Notes: generated by a model from the sequence alone, not told the origin. DNA of 64,000 nucleotides from Microbacterium sp. MYb45 (GCF_002979655.1 NZ_PCPG01000002.1:124001-188000); one strand, 5' to 3'; counted from the first letter of the stretch, positions 23,875-32,291 are shown. Numbers and translations: made by a program.

Positions 23875-25080
23875 TCAGCTCGACAACACCCGTTCGATCA
23901 GTTCGCGAACAGCACCCTCGCCACCGCGGCGGCTCAGCACGACCCTGGCCTCTTCGATGACGAGCGGATGTGCGTTGGCGACCGCGACCGGCCAGCCCAC
24001 GATCCGCATCGCCGGAAGGTCGTTGACGTCGTTCCCGAGGTAGGCGATGTCGGCGAGCGGCACGTCGTTCTCCTGCGCCCAGTCGCGCAGTGCCGTCTCC
24101 TTGTCGTCGAGGCCATGGAGCACCGGAACGCGGAGCTTCGTCGCCCGGGCGCGGACCACGGGATTGGCCTCGGTCGACAGGATGAGCAGCGGCACACCGG
24201 CGCGGCGCAGCAGGGCAACCCCCATCCCGTCCTCGCGGCTGACCCGCACCCGTTCCCCGCCGTCTGCATCGATGATCGCGGTGTCGTCGGTGTGCACGCC
24301 GTCGAAGTCGGTCACGACCGCCCGCACCGGGATGCGCCCTGGAACCTCGTGCAGGGTCGCGAGAGCACGGGCGACCCGGAGCTGATCCGCATCGTCGATC
24401 TCGATCGCCGTCCACTCCGGCACCGCAGCGATGCGGATCCTGCCGAAGAACCGATGCCGGCTCTCACGGAACCCCGCGGCCCGGAACACATAGAAGGCGC
24501 CGGTCTCGAGGTGGTGCGGCTCCCGGTCCTGGCGCCGCGGGCGGTGCGCGGCTTCGTGGTTGATCGCGACCGCCTCACCGCGGTCGTCTTCCCGCCACAG
24601 GAATCCGTAGGTCTCATGGGCCGCGAACACGCTGTCGGCGCGGTCTGCACGAATCTCCTCCACGGCCGCGGCGAGCGCGTCACTCGGGATGAACGGCGAC
24701 GTCGCCTGCAGGAACGCCACGATCTCGACCCTCTCTCCGGCTGCTTCGAGCTCGTCGAGGGCATGCAGGATCGCGCTCTCCGAGGTCGCAGTGTCTTCGG
24801 CGAGCTCGGCGGGGCGGCGGATGACACGGGCTCCCGCGGTGTTCGCGACCGCGGCGATCTCGTCATCGTCGGTGGACACCACGACCAGGTCGATGCCGGA
24901 TGCCGCGGTCGCCGCCCGAACAGCACGCTCGACCAGCGGGACTCCGCCCACTCGCTGGAGGTTCTTGCGCGGCACCTGCTTCGACCCGCCGCGCGCGGGG
25001 ATGATCGCCACCGTGAGGGGCCGCTGCTCGTCCATGTCGTTCATCCTCGTCGTCATCGTCATCCTCGTCGTCATCGTCAT
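23875..25080 (-). CDS. neuA: CMP-nonulosonate cytidylyltransferase fused to KdsC-like HAD phosphatase
   Basis: 401 residues. The first half is a NeuA/KdsB-type nucleotidyltransferase (AIIPARGGSKQVPRKNL, then FLQATSPF) that activates the sugar acid with CTP. The second half is a HAD of the KdsC type: DFDGVHTDD holds the DxD nucleophile pair, LSTEANPVV the Ser/Thr motif, and YLGNDVNDLPAM the metal-binding acids. The start is taken at 25080, where ATGA overlaps the upstream stop; ATGs at 25044 and 25035 are alternatives. Activation and dephosphorylation of the same sugar in one protein is the inferred logic. Confidence 0.85.
   Translation of the reverse strand: MTMTTRMTMTTRMNDMDEQRPLTVAIIPARGGSKQVPRKNLQRVGGVPLVERAVRAATAASGIDLVVVSTDDDEIAAVANTAGARVIRRPAELAEDTATSESAILHALDELEAAGERVEIVAFLQATSPFIPSDALAAAVEEIRADRADSVFAAHETYGFLWREDDRGEAVAINHEAAHRPRRQDREPHHLETGAFYVFRAAGFRESRHRFFGRIRIAAVPEWTAIEIDDADQLRVARALATLHEVPGRIPVRAVVTDFDGVHTDDTAIIDADGGERVRVSREDGMGVALLRRAGVPLLILSTEANPVVRARATKLRVPVLHGLDDKETALRDWAQENDVPLADIAYLGNDVNDLPAMRIVGWPVAVANAHPLVIEEARVVLSRRGGEGAVRELIERVLSS
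25045..25080 (-). repeat. two 18-bp tandem repeats at the neuA start
   Basis: ATGACGATGACGACGAGG occurs twice in direct succession, encoding MTMTTR twice, followed by further ATGs. The repeat begins at the stop-start overlap with the upstream gene. Copy-number change would be in frame and would only lengthen the N-terminal tail or add start codons. Confidence 0.8.
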
Positions 25081-26423
25081 CGCCCGCGCAGCGCCCGCCA
25101 GGCACGACCGACTCGTCGCCGCGCGCCGAGGGCGTGGAGCCGCCACTCCTCGACCCTGCCCACTCCGCCGGCGGGGCGCAATGCACGGTTCAGGGCGCTC
25201 TCCCGCGGTGCTCCCGGCAGCCGCAGCTCCGCAAGCCGTCGTGGCGCGAAATACCGATCCCGCTCGACCGAGTCCAGGTCGTGCAGCAGCTCTTCGGCGC
25301 GACCGCGCAGATGGGCGGCGTTCTCAGGCTGCATCGCGTAGCCGACCGCGTCGACCAACAGCTGCAAGCGGGCGGGGTCGCTGTAGGGCGCGTCGTCGCG
25401 GGTGAGGGCATCGACCAGGGTCACGGGTATGCGATTGCTGTTCTCGAACGGCGTCAGCGCCGCCAGCACCCGGTCGTTGCCCGCCGATCCGATCGCCCGG
25501 CCGAAGAGCGTGTGCACCGTCGGCAGCGCGGTCGAGAACCCGGCGACGACGGCCAGCGCATCCAGTCGTTCAGCGAGCAGCTCGGCCGCGAGCGGGCCGC
25601 GATACTCGACGAAGTCGATCCCGTGCACGTGCGCCCGATCGCGGACCGCCGCGGTCATCAGCGGCGGTGCGGCGGGGTGCGGCTTGAAGACGATGCGCTG
25701 CGGAGCCCACCGCGCGGCGCGGTCGATCAGCTGCTTCTGCAGGTCGATCTCCGCGGCGGGCGTCATGAGTCCGAGCGCCGACAGGTACTGGCCGAGGACG
25801 AGCACGCTGGGCGGATCGTCGCCGACGCCCGGGTCACCGGCATCCGTCTCCCGCAGTGCCGCCGCGAACACCGAGGGAGGAACCGGCATGATCTCCGCCC
25901 GAGGAGACCCGACGAGCGGCCGCACTCCGGGCACCACGTCCGCATGGACCACGCGTTCGATGCGCGCCGCGACCGCATACGGCAGCCGCACCCGCATCGG
26001 CGAGTAGGTCATGAGCCCATCCCCCACGATGGTGATCCGCGCGTGCGGGAACAGCGCCATCAGGGTGCGGGCCGGCGCGACCTGCGGGCTCTGCACGAAC
26101 AGCTCCAGGCCCTGAGGATCGAGTCGCCACGCCCGTACGAGCAACCGCTCCAGGATCGGGAGGTCGGCCTCAGCGGGTTCCCACGAGCTCGGATGCAACG
26201 GGCCGAGGACATCTTCCAGCGGCTCGACGCGGTCGAATCGCGCGCGCAGCGGCCCGAGCACGGGGTCGCCCGCGATGCCGACCGCCGTCTCCGGCACCCG
26301 GCTCGAGGTGAACGGCACCAGGATGCGCTCCGCCCCGCCGTCGCGGCCGAGGAGCCCGGCGTCGATCGCCGCGGCGGCCGTGGCGAGTCCGTACGCACTG
26401 TGCAGCGCGAACAGCTGGGTCAT
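25077..26423 (-). CDS. polysialyltransferase-like glycosyltransferase
   Basis: 448 residues resembling bacterial alpha-2,8-polysialyltransferases: an N-terminal Rossmann part (LFALHSAYGLATAAAAIDAG), RITIVGDGLMTYSPMR in the middle, and a C-terminal VFKPHPAAPPLM segment followed by AVVAGFSTALPTVHTLFG. The HP-type motif and downstream Ser/Thr are the CMP-donor-binding signature of the family. It is expected to polymerise or cap with CMP-nonulosonate from the adjacent NeuA. ATGA overlaps with both neighbours fix the start. The acceptor is unknown. Confidence 0.75.
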   Translation of the reverse strand: MTQLFALHSAYGLATAAAAIDAGLLGRDGGAERILVPFTSSRVPETAVGIAGDPVLGPLRARFDRVEPLEDVLGPLHPSSWEPAEADLPILERLLVRAWRLDPQGLELFVQSPQVAPARTLMALFPHARITIVGDGLMTYSPMRVRLPYAVAARIERVVHADVVPGVRPLVGSPRAEIMPVPPSVFAAALRETDAGDPGVGDDPPSVLVLGQYLSALGLMTPAAEIDLQKQLIDRAARWAPQRIVFKPHPAAPPLMTAAVRDRAHVHGIDFVEYRGPLAAELLAERLDALAVVAGFSTALPTVHTLFGRAIGSAGNDRVLAALTPFENSNRIPVTLVDALTRDDAPYSDPARLQLLVDAVGYAMQPENAAHLRGRAEELLHDLDSVERDRYFAPRRLAELRLPGAPRESALNRALRPAGGVGRVEEWRLHALGARRRVGRAWRALRGR

Positions 26424-27400
26424 GCCGTGCGCCCCGCCTGTCGGAGAACGCGCGCCAGCACCCGCCGGCGCGGCCCGTCGAAGCGCGTGAGCGTCTCGTC
26501 GAGTTCGTCGTCCGGCAGGCGGCGGAGCATGTCCCGGATGCCGCCGCGCATCTCGGCGCGCAGCCGCGGGCTCATCCGACGCGCACGCACCAGGTGGTGG
26601 GAACTGAGCGCGAGCGCGGTCCACACGACCTTGGGCAGGAAGCGCTCCGCCTCCGCGTCCTGCTCCACGACGGCGATGACCTCGTCCATCGCCCTGGCGA
26701 AGTCGAGCTGGCGGCGATCCCTGGCCTGGGTGAGGGATGTCGCGACACCTCGTCGGTAGAGCAGCGCGGGCGCGTCCACGACTGCGAACGACCGCGCGCC
26801 AAGATGGAGCCGCCAGATCCAGGGCCGGTCCTCCGCCGTGAACAGCCCCTCGGAGAACCGCGCCAGCCCGTCGTCGAGAACGCGGCGGTGGAAGACACCC
26901 GCCCACGCGTAGGGGTAGTCGACCATCGTGGATTCGTTCTCGGGCAGGATCGCCGCCCTCGGAACGAGCACGCGTTCGCGCCACGGGTGCGGGGCACGCA
27001 CGAGCGCCCGGTGCGACCCGGTGACCGTGACGTGGTCGGTGCGGAGGAAGTCGCAGTCCAGCTCGCGCAACCGCGACACCAGCACCTCGAGCCGGCGCGG
27101 CTGCATCCAGTCGTCACCGTCGAGGAAGCAGAAGGCGTCGCCCTCGACCCGTTCGAGCCCTTGATTCCGGGCGGTCGCCAGACCCCGGGCGATCGGGTTC
27201 CGGATGAGCTCGACGTGCGGGAGGCGCTCGGCATACGCGCGCATGAGTGCACCCGTGTCGTCGCGTGAGCCGTCGTCGATCGCGACGAGCTTGAGCGCCG
27301 ACGCATCCTCGAACTGGCGGGTGAGCGTCTCGAGCGTCGTCCCGATGTACGCGCCGGCGTCTTTCGCGGGCAGGATGACGGTGACGAGGGGTGTGCGCAC
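26420..27400 (-). CDS. family 2 glycosyltransferase
   Basis: 326 residues, GT-A fold: VTVILPAKDAGAYIGTTLE at the N-terminus, LVAIDDGSRDDTG (the D-D pair that binds UDP), FLDGDDWMQPRRLEV with the DxD-like metal site, and a helical C-terminus. It is the first gene of the nonulosonate operon. The GTG at 27400 is chosen because GGAG lies 4 nt upstream and VRTPLVTV is the conserved start; no ATG is available. It probably makes the acceptor for the sialyl-type transferases that follow. Confidence 0.85.
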   Translation of the reverse strand: MRTPLVTVILPAKDAGAYIGTTLETLTRQFEDASALKLVAIDDGSRDDTGALMRAYAERLPHVELIRNPIARGLATARNQGLERVEGDAFCFLDGDDWMQPRRLEVLVSRLRELDCDFLRTDHVTVTGSHRALVRAPHPWRERVLVPRAAILPENESTMVDYPYAWAGVFHRRVLDDGLARFSEGLFTAEDRPWIWRLHLGARSFAVVDAPALLYRRGVATSLTQARDRRQLDFARAMDEVIAVVEQDAEAERFLPKVVWTALALSSHHLVRARRMSPRLRAEMRGGIRDMLRRLPDDELDETLTRFDGPRRRVLARVLRQAGRTA

Positions 27401-27709
27401 GGAGCTCCAGGGAGAGGCGGTGTCCCGGAATCGTGCCAGGTCACCGTTGCCGGACGGCGACCTGGAGGTGAACGACCGGTGTCCGCCGATGCTGCGGCCC
27501 GTGCGCAGTGAGGTGTGGCCCCGTACCCGAACGGAGCCACACCTCCCAGTGCTACGCACTGCCGAACGCGAGGCGTTCGGAGAGCGGGGCCACCGATGAT
27601 GGCCCCGCCCGCCTCGTGCCCTGCTGACCCCCATCAGCCGGACCCGGGACGTTGTGTGTCGTCGCGCTCCCTCCCCCCAGAGATACGCGCGACGACACGT
27701 AACATAATA
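27401..27709 (-). promoter_or_regulatory. long structured leader of the nonulosonate operon
   Basis: This gene-free stretch holds five perfect inverted repeats: 12-bp arms (27656-27667/27687-27698), 8-bp (27584-27591/27601-27608), 8-bp (27562-27569/27573-27580), 6-bp (27547-27552/27556-27561) and 10-bp (27510-27519/27536-27545). TATTAT (27709-27704, minus strand) lies in an AT-rich island and would start transcription near 27697, giving an untranslated leader of about 297 nt that begins with the 12-bp hairpin. The -35 is poor. From 27710 to the next gene I see only the AT-rich tract and no further feature. Confidence 0.5.
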
Positions 27710-27805
27710 CATGTCGCATTTCGTGAAGCTGTACGTAGGCCGAGATACGACGCTCGACTCGCGGTCGAGTTCGCGAGGATCCGTTCGATCGGCGACGATG
27801 GGAGC

Positions 27806-28732
27806 ATGCTCTGGCCCTTCGGATCGACGTGGCGTCCGGTGCGGCAGAAGCAGCGCGACACCCTGGACCTGCGATGGCTGACCGCCCGGACCTGGACCCG
27901 ACGCTGGTACCCGCAGGGCATCGACCTCGGCGAGTGGCGGGGTCGACGCACCGTGGCGGTGAGCTGGTTCCGGCAACAGCTCGACGGCGTGCATCTCGCC
28001 TCCCGCGTGACGTTCGTCGACCTCGAGCGCTCCCGCCATCTCGACGTGCTGCTCGCCGTCCCCGGCAACGACGGCGAACTGCAGCCGGCACCGATCCACG
28101 CCGGGGGCCTCGCCTGGTTCGACGACCGGCTGTTCGTCGCGGCGACCGGACGCGGCATCTGGGAGTTCGATCTCGCGGATGTGCGGACGGTCCGCGGCGC
28201 CACCGCTCAGCGCATCGCCGGCAGGCGACCTCGGCGCGGTCGTACCACGGCGCTCGTCGCCGTCCGCACGCGCGTGCACCCCGTCGCGCTGCGCTGCTCG
28301 TATCTGGGTCGAGTGTTCGACGAGGACGGCACTCCCCTGCGGCGTGTCCTCATCGGCGAGCACCTCACCGACGACCGCGGCCGGATCGGCGAGTTCTCGA
28401 TCCCGGAGGACGCCGACGGCCGGTTCACGGAGGAGCACGTCTTCAGCCCCGGCATCCCCCGCATGCAGGGCGCCGTGCGGTGGGGAGACCGCCACTTCGT
28501 CTCACAGTCCGACGGCCTGCGCCCCGGTGCACTGTGGAGCGGGCCGCGGTCGGCGCTGGAGCGGGATGACATGCCCCTCCCGGTCGGCTGCGAAGACCTG
28601 GCGCTCGACATCGGCGCCAGGCTGCTGTGGTCGCTCGGGGAGCATCCGTGGCACCGGGTCGTGCGCGGCATCCCGTTTGCTCGGCTCGGCATCGAGGGCA
28701 CCGGCACCGAGCCACCCCCGCGGCGAACGTAG
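27806..28732 (+). CDS. conserved hypothetical, possible beta-propeller fold
   Basis: 308 residues, no signal peptide or membrane segment. Trp/Arg-rich N-terminus (WPFGSTWRPV, ARTWTRRWYPQGID), followed by regularly spaced strands ending in hydrophobic-Asp/Gly motifs (VSWFRQQLDGVH, LAWFDDRLFVAATGRGIWEF, VRWGDRHFVSQSDG), suggestive of a beta-propeller or sugar-binding fold. I cannot assign a function. It is divergent from the nonulosonate operon and shares its AT-rich promoter region, so it might act on the same polymer. The ATG at 27806 follows GACGAT by 6 nt. Confidence 0.6.
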   Translation: MLWPFGSTWRPVRQKQRDTLDLRWLTARTWTRRWYPQGIDLGEWRGRRTVAVSWFRQQLDGVHLASRVTFVDLERSRHLDVLLAVPGNDGELQPAPIHAGGLAWFDDRLFVAATGRGIWEFDLADVRTVRGATAQRIAGRRPRRGRTTALVAVRTRVHPVALRCSYLGRVFDEDGTPLRRVLIGEHLTDDRGRIGEFSIPEDADGRFTEEHVFSPGIPRMQGAVRWGDRHFVSQSDGLRPGALWSGPRSALERDDMPLPVGCEDLALDIGARLLWSLGEHPWHRVVRGIPFARLGIEGTGTEPPPRRT

Positions 28733-28741
28733 ACTGGAAGG

Positions 28742-29041
28742 GTGAAGAAGCCCGCGCCTTTCCTCGTCTACACCGTGCTGCGGCTGCTGGCGTTCCTCGT
28801 CCCGCTCGCCATCCTCTGGTTCTTCTTCCCGATCTTCCGCGAATACTGGTGGCTCGCCGCGATCTTCGCCGCGCTCATCGGCATGAGCATCTCGATGCTG
28901 TTCCTGCGCACGCCGCTCACCGATGCTTCGGCCCGACTCGCGGAGCGCCGCGAGAGCCGGTCGTCCGGCAGCCAGGCCGATGCGGATGCCGAGGACCAGG
29001 CGATCGACGCGAACGAGCCCGGCGACGACCCGAAGGTCTGA
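28742..29041 (+). CDS. DUF4229 membrane protein
   Basis: 99 residues with two membrane segments (YTVLRLLAFLVPLAILWFFF, then WWLAAIFAALIGMSISMLFL) and an acidic tail of Asp/Glu/Ala. DUF4229 proteins regularly sit beside menA in actinobacteria, as here, where the two converge. Role unknown. The GTG start follows TAGACT by 6 nt, and the TAG of that box is also the stop codon of the upstream gene, so the gene appears to have its own leaderless promoter. Confidence 0.85.
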   Translation: MKKPAPFLVYTVLRLLAFLVPLAILWFFFPIFREYWWLAAIFAALIGMSISMLFLRTPLTDASARLAERRESRSSGSQADADAEDQAIDANEPGDDPKV

Positions 29042-29056
29042 CCGCCGCGCTACTGC

Positions 29057-30031
29057 TCAGCCGACGAACGCCCAGAACAGGGCGCCGGCGTACAGCAGTG
29101 ATGTCAGCGACGTCAGGGCGAGCGCGGTCACCAACTCCCTCGGCTGCCGGTAGGCCCAGACGATGACGATGGCAGGGAGTCCCGCCAGCAGTGCGAGGAG
29201 CGAGATCCATGCGATCGGGAACAGCAGCGCGAGGAACACGGCGATGCCGAACGGCGCCAGGACGAACAGGGTGAACAGCACCTGCGTGGCGCGGCGTCCG
29301 ATCAAGACGGTCAGGGTGCGCTTGCCGACCTCGCGGTCCTGGTCGATGTCACGCAGGTTGTTGGCGAGCAGCACGGCACACGCGAACAGGCCGGCCGCGA
29401 TGGCTCCGAGCCACGCCTGCAGCGGCAGCTCGAACACCTGCACCCAGGTGGTGCCGAGCGTGGCGACGAGTCCGAAGAACACGAACACGAAGACCTCGCC
29501 GAGGCCGTAGTACCCGTACGGCCTCTTGCCGCCGGTGTAGAACCAGGCCGCGACGATGCACGCCGCACCGACGGCCAGCATCCACCACTGCTCGGTGCGC
29601 ACGACGATCGCGAGCCCGACGACCGCGGCGAGCGCGAAGAAGATCAGGCCGATGATCAGGACGGTGCGCGGCTTCACCCGCCCGGATGCCGTCAGGCGCG
29701 CGGGCCCGACCCGGTGGGCGTCGGTGCCGCGGACGCCGTCGCTGTAGTCGTTCGTGAAGTTCACGCCGATCTGCAGCAGCACCGCGACGGCGAGGCACGC
29801 GAGCGCGATCACCCAGTGGAACTCGGGGCCGGTGCTGCGCGCCGCACCGGTTCCGATGATCACCGGGGCGATCGCGAGCGGGAGGGTGCGCAGCCGCGCG
29901 GCCCCGATCCAATCGGATGCGGTGACCGGCCCCGCCTCGACGACCGGACGCCGCGCCGGGTTGCCGCTGGTGCGGGCCGGGGTGTGCTTCGCGGTCCGAC
30001 TCTTCTTCTTGCGCTGGGAGGATGCTGCCAC
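29057..30031 (-). CDS. menA: 1,4-dihydroxy-2-naphthoate polyprenyltransferase
   Basis: 324 residues with about nine membrane helices. The two Asp-rich prenyl-diphosphate/Mg motifs are present: NFTNDYSDGVRGTD (around 91-104) and NNLRDIDQDREVGKRT (around 225-240). It joins the polyprenyl chain to DHNA in menaquinone synthesis. A basic N-terminal tail (SSQRKKKSRTAKH) is additional to the core. The GTG at 30031 follows TAGGAT by 7 nt on the minus strand, a leaderless arrangement. Confidence 0.93.
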   Translation of the reverse strand: MAASSQRKKKSRTAKHTPARTSGNPARRPVVEAGPVTASDWIGAARLRTLPLAIAPVIIGTGAARSTGPEFHWVIALACLAVAVLLQIGVNFTNDYSDGVRGTDAHRVGPARLTASGRVKPRTVLIIGLIFFALAAVVGLAIVVRTEQWWMLAVGAACIVAAWFYTGGKRPYGYYGLGEVFVFVFFGLVATLGTTWVQVFELPLQAWLGAIAAGLFACAVLLANNLRDIDQDREVGKRTLTVLIGRRATQVLFTLFVLAPFGIAVFLALLFPIAWISLLALLAGLPAIVIVWAYRQPRELVTALALTSLTSLLYAGALFWAFVG

Positions 30032-30082
30032 GCAGGGAATCCTACTGGCCGGGGCGATGCCCGACCTCAGCGGGACGACGGA

Positions 30083-30373
30083 TCAGGGGTTCGGGTTGCT
30101 GTCCTTGCCGTCGAGCCAGAGCGTGTCGGAGGCGTCGCCGTGCGCACCGCCCGTGCCGACGTGCTTGCTGCTGATCTGCGGGCCCTTGGTGATCACGTGC
30201 ACGAGGGCCATCGCGTGCCCCTGCCCCAGCGCGTAGTCCTCCTTGAGCCACGCGACGATGGGCGTGGCCTTCGTCGTCCGGTCGAACCCCTTCTCGGTCG
30301 CGAGCTCGATGAACTGTCGCGGGGTCAGCCCCGTCTTGGTCTCGATGTTGTCGAGGTATGCCTGGAAGGACAT
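30083..30373 (-). CDS. DUF4287-domain protein
   Basis: 96 residues: MSFQAYLDNIETKTGLTP opens the DUF4287 module (a small helical domain), with FDRTTKATPIVAWLKEDYALGQGHAMAL in the centre, and a Gly/Asp-rich tail. The family is often annotated as a DNA- or nucleotide-binding-like module of unknown function and occurs beside DUF5655. It lies 14 bp after the cupin gene, in the same direction. Confidence 0.8.
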   Translation of the reverse strand: MSFQAYLDNIETKTGLTPRQFIELATEKGFDRTTKATPIVAWLKEDYALGQGHAMALVHVITKGPQISSKHVGTGGAHGDASDTLWLDGKDSNPNP

Positions 30374-30387
30374 GGTGCTCCTGGTGC

Positions 30388-30750
30388 TCAGTCCTCGTCG
30401 AGGAACGTCTGGATGATGGTGGCGGATGCGTGGATGCCGATGATCCTGAGGACCCCGTCTCCCGCGTTGGTGAAGCAGTGGGGGACGAAGGCGGGGCCGG
30501 TCGCGGTGTCGCCCGCCCCGGCGACGAAAGTCTCCTCGCCCACGGTGATGCGGGCAAGTCCCTCGATCACGACCCAGGTCTCGGCGTAGGGATGCCAGTG
30601 CCGCCCCGGGCCTTCGCCCGGCTGGTTCTCGACGAAGAAGTACGACACCTCCGCGCCGTGCTCTGCGCCGACGAACCTGCGACTGCGGCCCGTGCCGATG
30701 CGGATGTCCGCGCCGGCGACGATTCCGGATCCGGGGGTTGTGCTGTTCAT
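30388..30750 (-). CDS. cupin-domain protein
   Basis: 120 residues, one conserved beta-barrel. Metal-ligand motifs are visible: GPGRHWHPYAETWVVIEGL (His, His, Glu) and the second His in PHCFTNAG. A mononuclear cupin, substrate unknown. The ATG at 30750 is the first before the conserved region. It is divergent from an HTH regulator whose promoter lies 11 bp away, so it may be regulated by that protein. Confidence 0.85.
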   Translation of the reverse strand: MNSTTPGSGIVAGADIRIGTGRSRRFVGAEHGAEVSYFFVENQPGEGPGRHWHPYAETWVVIEGLARITVGEETFVAGAGDTATGPAFVPHCFTNAGDGVLRIIGIHASATIIQTFLDED

Positions 30751-30760
30751 GACTCCAGTC

Positions 30761-30807
30761 TCGACAGCGCGCAGGGCCACCCCTAGAGTTTCGATGTGAA
30801 TCGAAAC
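30761..30807 (+). promoter_or_regulatory. leaderless promoter with operator over the start codon
   Basis: TCGACA (30761-30766), 17 nt and TAGAGT (30784-30789) form a promoter whose start falls on the GTG at 30796. An 8-bp perfect inverted repeat GTTTCGAT/ATCGAAAC (30788-30795/30800-30807) with spacer GTGA covers the end of the -10 and the start codon itself. Binding here would block initiation of the regulator gene and possibly the divergent cupin. Confidence 0.65.
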
Positions 30808-31821
30808 ACAGGGCCCGTCGAGGGCGTCGAGCACCCCGACCACCGCGTCGAGTTCCACCTGAGCCCCGGCGATGTCGAGGCGGTGCGATTCGGCATCTCG
30901 CCCGGGCACGAGCTGGCCCACGCCGTGCGGGTCCTGCGGCGCCCCGAGGCGCATCCCCTGCAATGGGGGTGGCTGCGTGCCGTGCGCGAGCGCCTGCCCC
31001 GCGAGGAGTTCGCCCTGCTCGCGACCGTCATCGGGGACGACGGCTACCTGCCCGACTTCCTGACGACCGCACCGCGATGGGACCTGAGCCCGGAGGGCGA
31101 GCTCGACGAGCTGCGCATCACAGCTCTCGACCCGATGCGCGTCGACTTCGGGAAGATGGTGCGGCGCTCGACCGGAGCGCGGCAACGGGCGCTGGGCGAG
31201 ATGCAGGGGAAGCCGGCACGGGCGCGCTCGATGATCGCCGACGCCTGGTCCGCGGTATGGGATGCCGCGCTGGCTCCCGTCTGGCCGCAGCTCGAACGCC
31301 TGTTGCGCGCCGACATCGCGTTCCGTGCGCAGCGGATCGCGACCGGCGGCTTCGCGGGGATGGCCGGAGACCTGCACCCGCAGGTGACCTGGGGAGAAGG
31401 CGCCGTCCGCGTCTCGCTGCGTCGCCACAGCGAACAGGTCGACTGCCGGGGAAGCGGCCTGGTGCTGGTGCCGTCGGTCATGTCGTCGTGGGGCTGCATG
31501 GTGCTCACCGAGCCCCCGGCGCAGCCGACGCTGTTCTATCCGGCCCGCGGCGTCACCGCCGGCTGGGCGCGGGACACCGCCGACATCGAGGATGCTCTGG
31601 GCGCCCTGCTGGGTCCGGCCCGCGCGGGAATCCTGCTCCGAGCAGGAACCGCCCGCACGACATCGCAGGTCGCTCAGGATGCCGGTGTCGCGGTCTCGAC
31701 CGCGTCGCATCACCTCACCGTGCTGCGGGGCGCGGGGCTGATCGGCAGCGAGCGCGACGGCACCCGGATGCTGCACCTGCGCACTCCCCTGGGCGAGGCG
31801 ATGGTGGGCGCGGTGCTCTGA
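30796..31821 (+). CDS. winged-helix (ArsR-like) regulator with DUF5937-type N-terminus
   Basis: 341 residues. The N-terminal two thirds is an actinobacterial DUF5937-like domain (VEFHLSPGDVEAVRFGISPG start). Residues about 265-341 are an ArsR-type winged helix: GPARAGILLRAGTARTTSQVA and the recognition helix STASHHLTVLRGAGLIGSER. Ligand unknown. The GTG start is embedded in a palindrome. It is divergent from a cupin gene and converges on an AsnC gene, 11 bp between stops. Confidence 0.85.
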   Translation: MNRNTGPVEGVEHPDHRVEFHLSPGDVEAVRFGISPGHELAHAVRVLRRPEAHPLQWGWLRAVRERLPREEFALLATVIGDDGYLPDFLTTAPRWDLSPEGELDELRITALDPMRVDFGKMVRRSTGARQRALGEMQGKPARARSMIADAWSAVWDAALAPVWPQLERLLRADIAFRAQRIATGGFAGMAGDLHPQVTWGEGAVRVSLRRHSEQVDCRGSGLVLVPSVMSSWGCMVLTEPPAQPTLFYPARGVTAGWARDTADIEDALGALLGPARAGILLRAGTARTTSQVAQDAGVAVSTASHHLTVLRGAGLIGSERDGTRMLHLRTPLGEAMVGAVL

Positions 31822-31832
31822 CGCGCTCCCGA

Positions 31833-32291
31833 CTACTCCGCCGAGCCGACCGGGATGATCGGCCGGTGCTCGTAGTAGGTCTGCAGCACCACGGTGGTGC
31901 GGGTGCTGACGTTCGCCGCGAGCCGCACGTCACGGACGAGCTCCTCGAGCGCACGCGGAGACGGCACGCGAACGAACAGCATGTAGCTCGCGTCACCGGC
32001 GATGGAGTGGCAGGCCTCGATCGCGTCGAGGTGCTCCAGCAGCTCCGGAGCGTTGTCGGGCTGGGCGGGGTCGAGTGGGGTGATCTCGATGAAGGCCGAG
32101 AGCGGGGTGCCCACCTGCTCGGGGTCGAGGATCGCCTGGTAGCCGGAGATGACTCCCCTCGTCTCCAGCCGGCGCAGACGCGACTGCACGGCCGAGACCG
32201 ACAGGCCGACGGCCTCCGACAGCTGGGAGAGCGTGGCGCGCCCGTCACGGGAGATCGCGGTCAGGATCGCGCGGTCGACAGAATCATCCAT
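31833..32291 (-). CDS. Lrp/AsnC-family regulator
   Basis: 152 residues, the standard Lrp length. N-terminal HTH (TLSQLSEAVGLSVSAVQSRLRRLE) and C-terminal RAM/AsnC effector domain (ACHSIAGDASYMLFVRV). Binds small amino-acid-like ligands as an octamer. It is divergent from the DUF6421 gene with a 21-bp inverted repeat between them, so DUF6421 is its obvious target. The ATG at 32291 begins the conserved MDDSVDRAIL. No ribosome-binding site. Confidence 0.92.
   Translation of the reverse strand: MDDSVDRAILTAISRDGRATLSQLSEAVGLSVSAVQSRLRRLETRGVISGYQAILDPEQVGTPLSAFIEITPLDPAQPDNAPELLEHLDAIEACHSIAGDASYMLFVRVPSPRALEELVRDVRLAANVSTRTTVVLQTYYEHRPIIPVGSAE

Noticed and set aside
27401..27805. A hidden protein gene between the GT2 gene and the next plus-strand gene
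   Set aside because: No frame on either strand has a start with a ribosome-binding site or any recognisable motif; inverted repeats fill the region.
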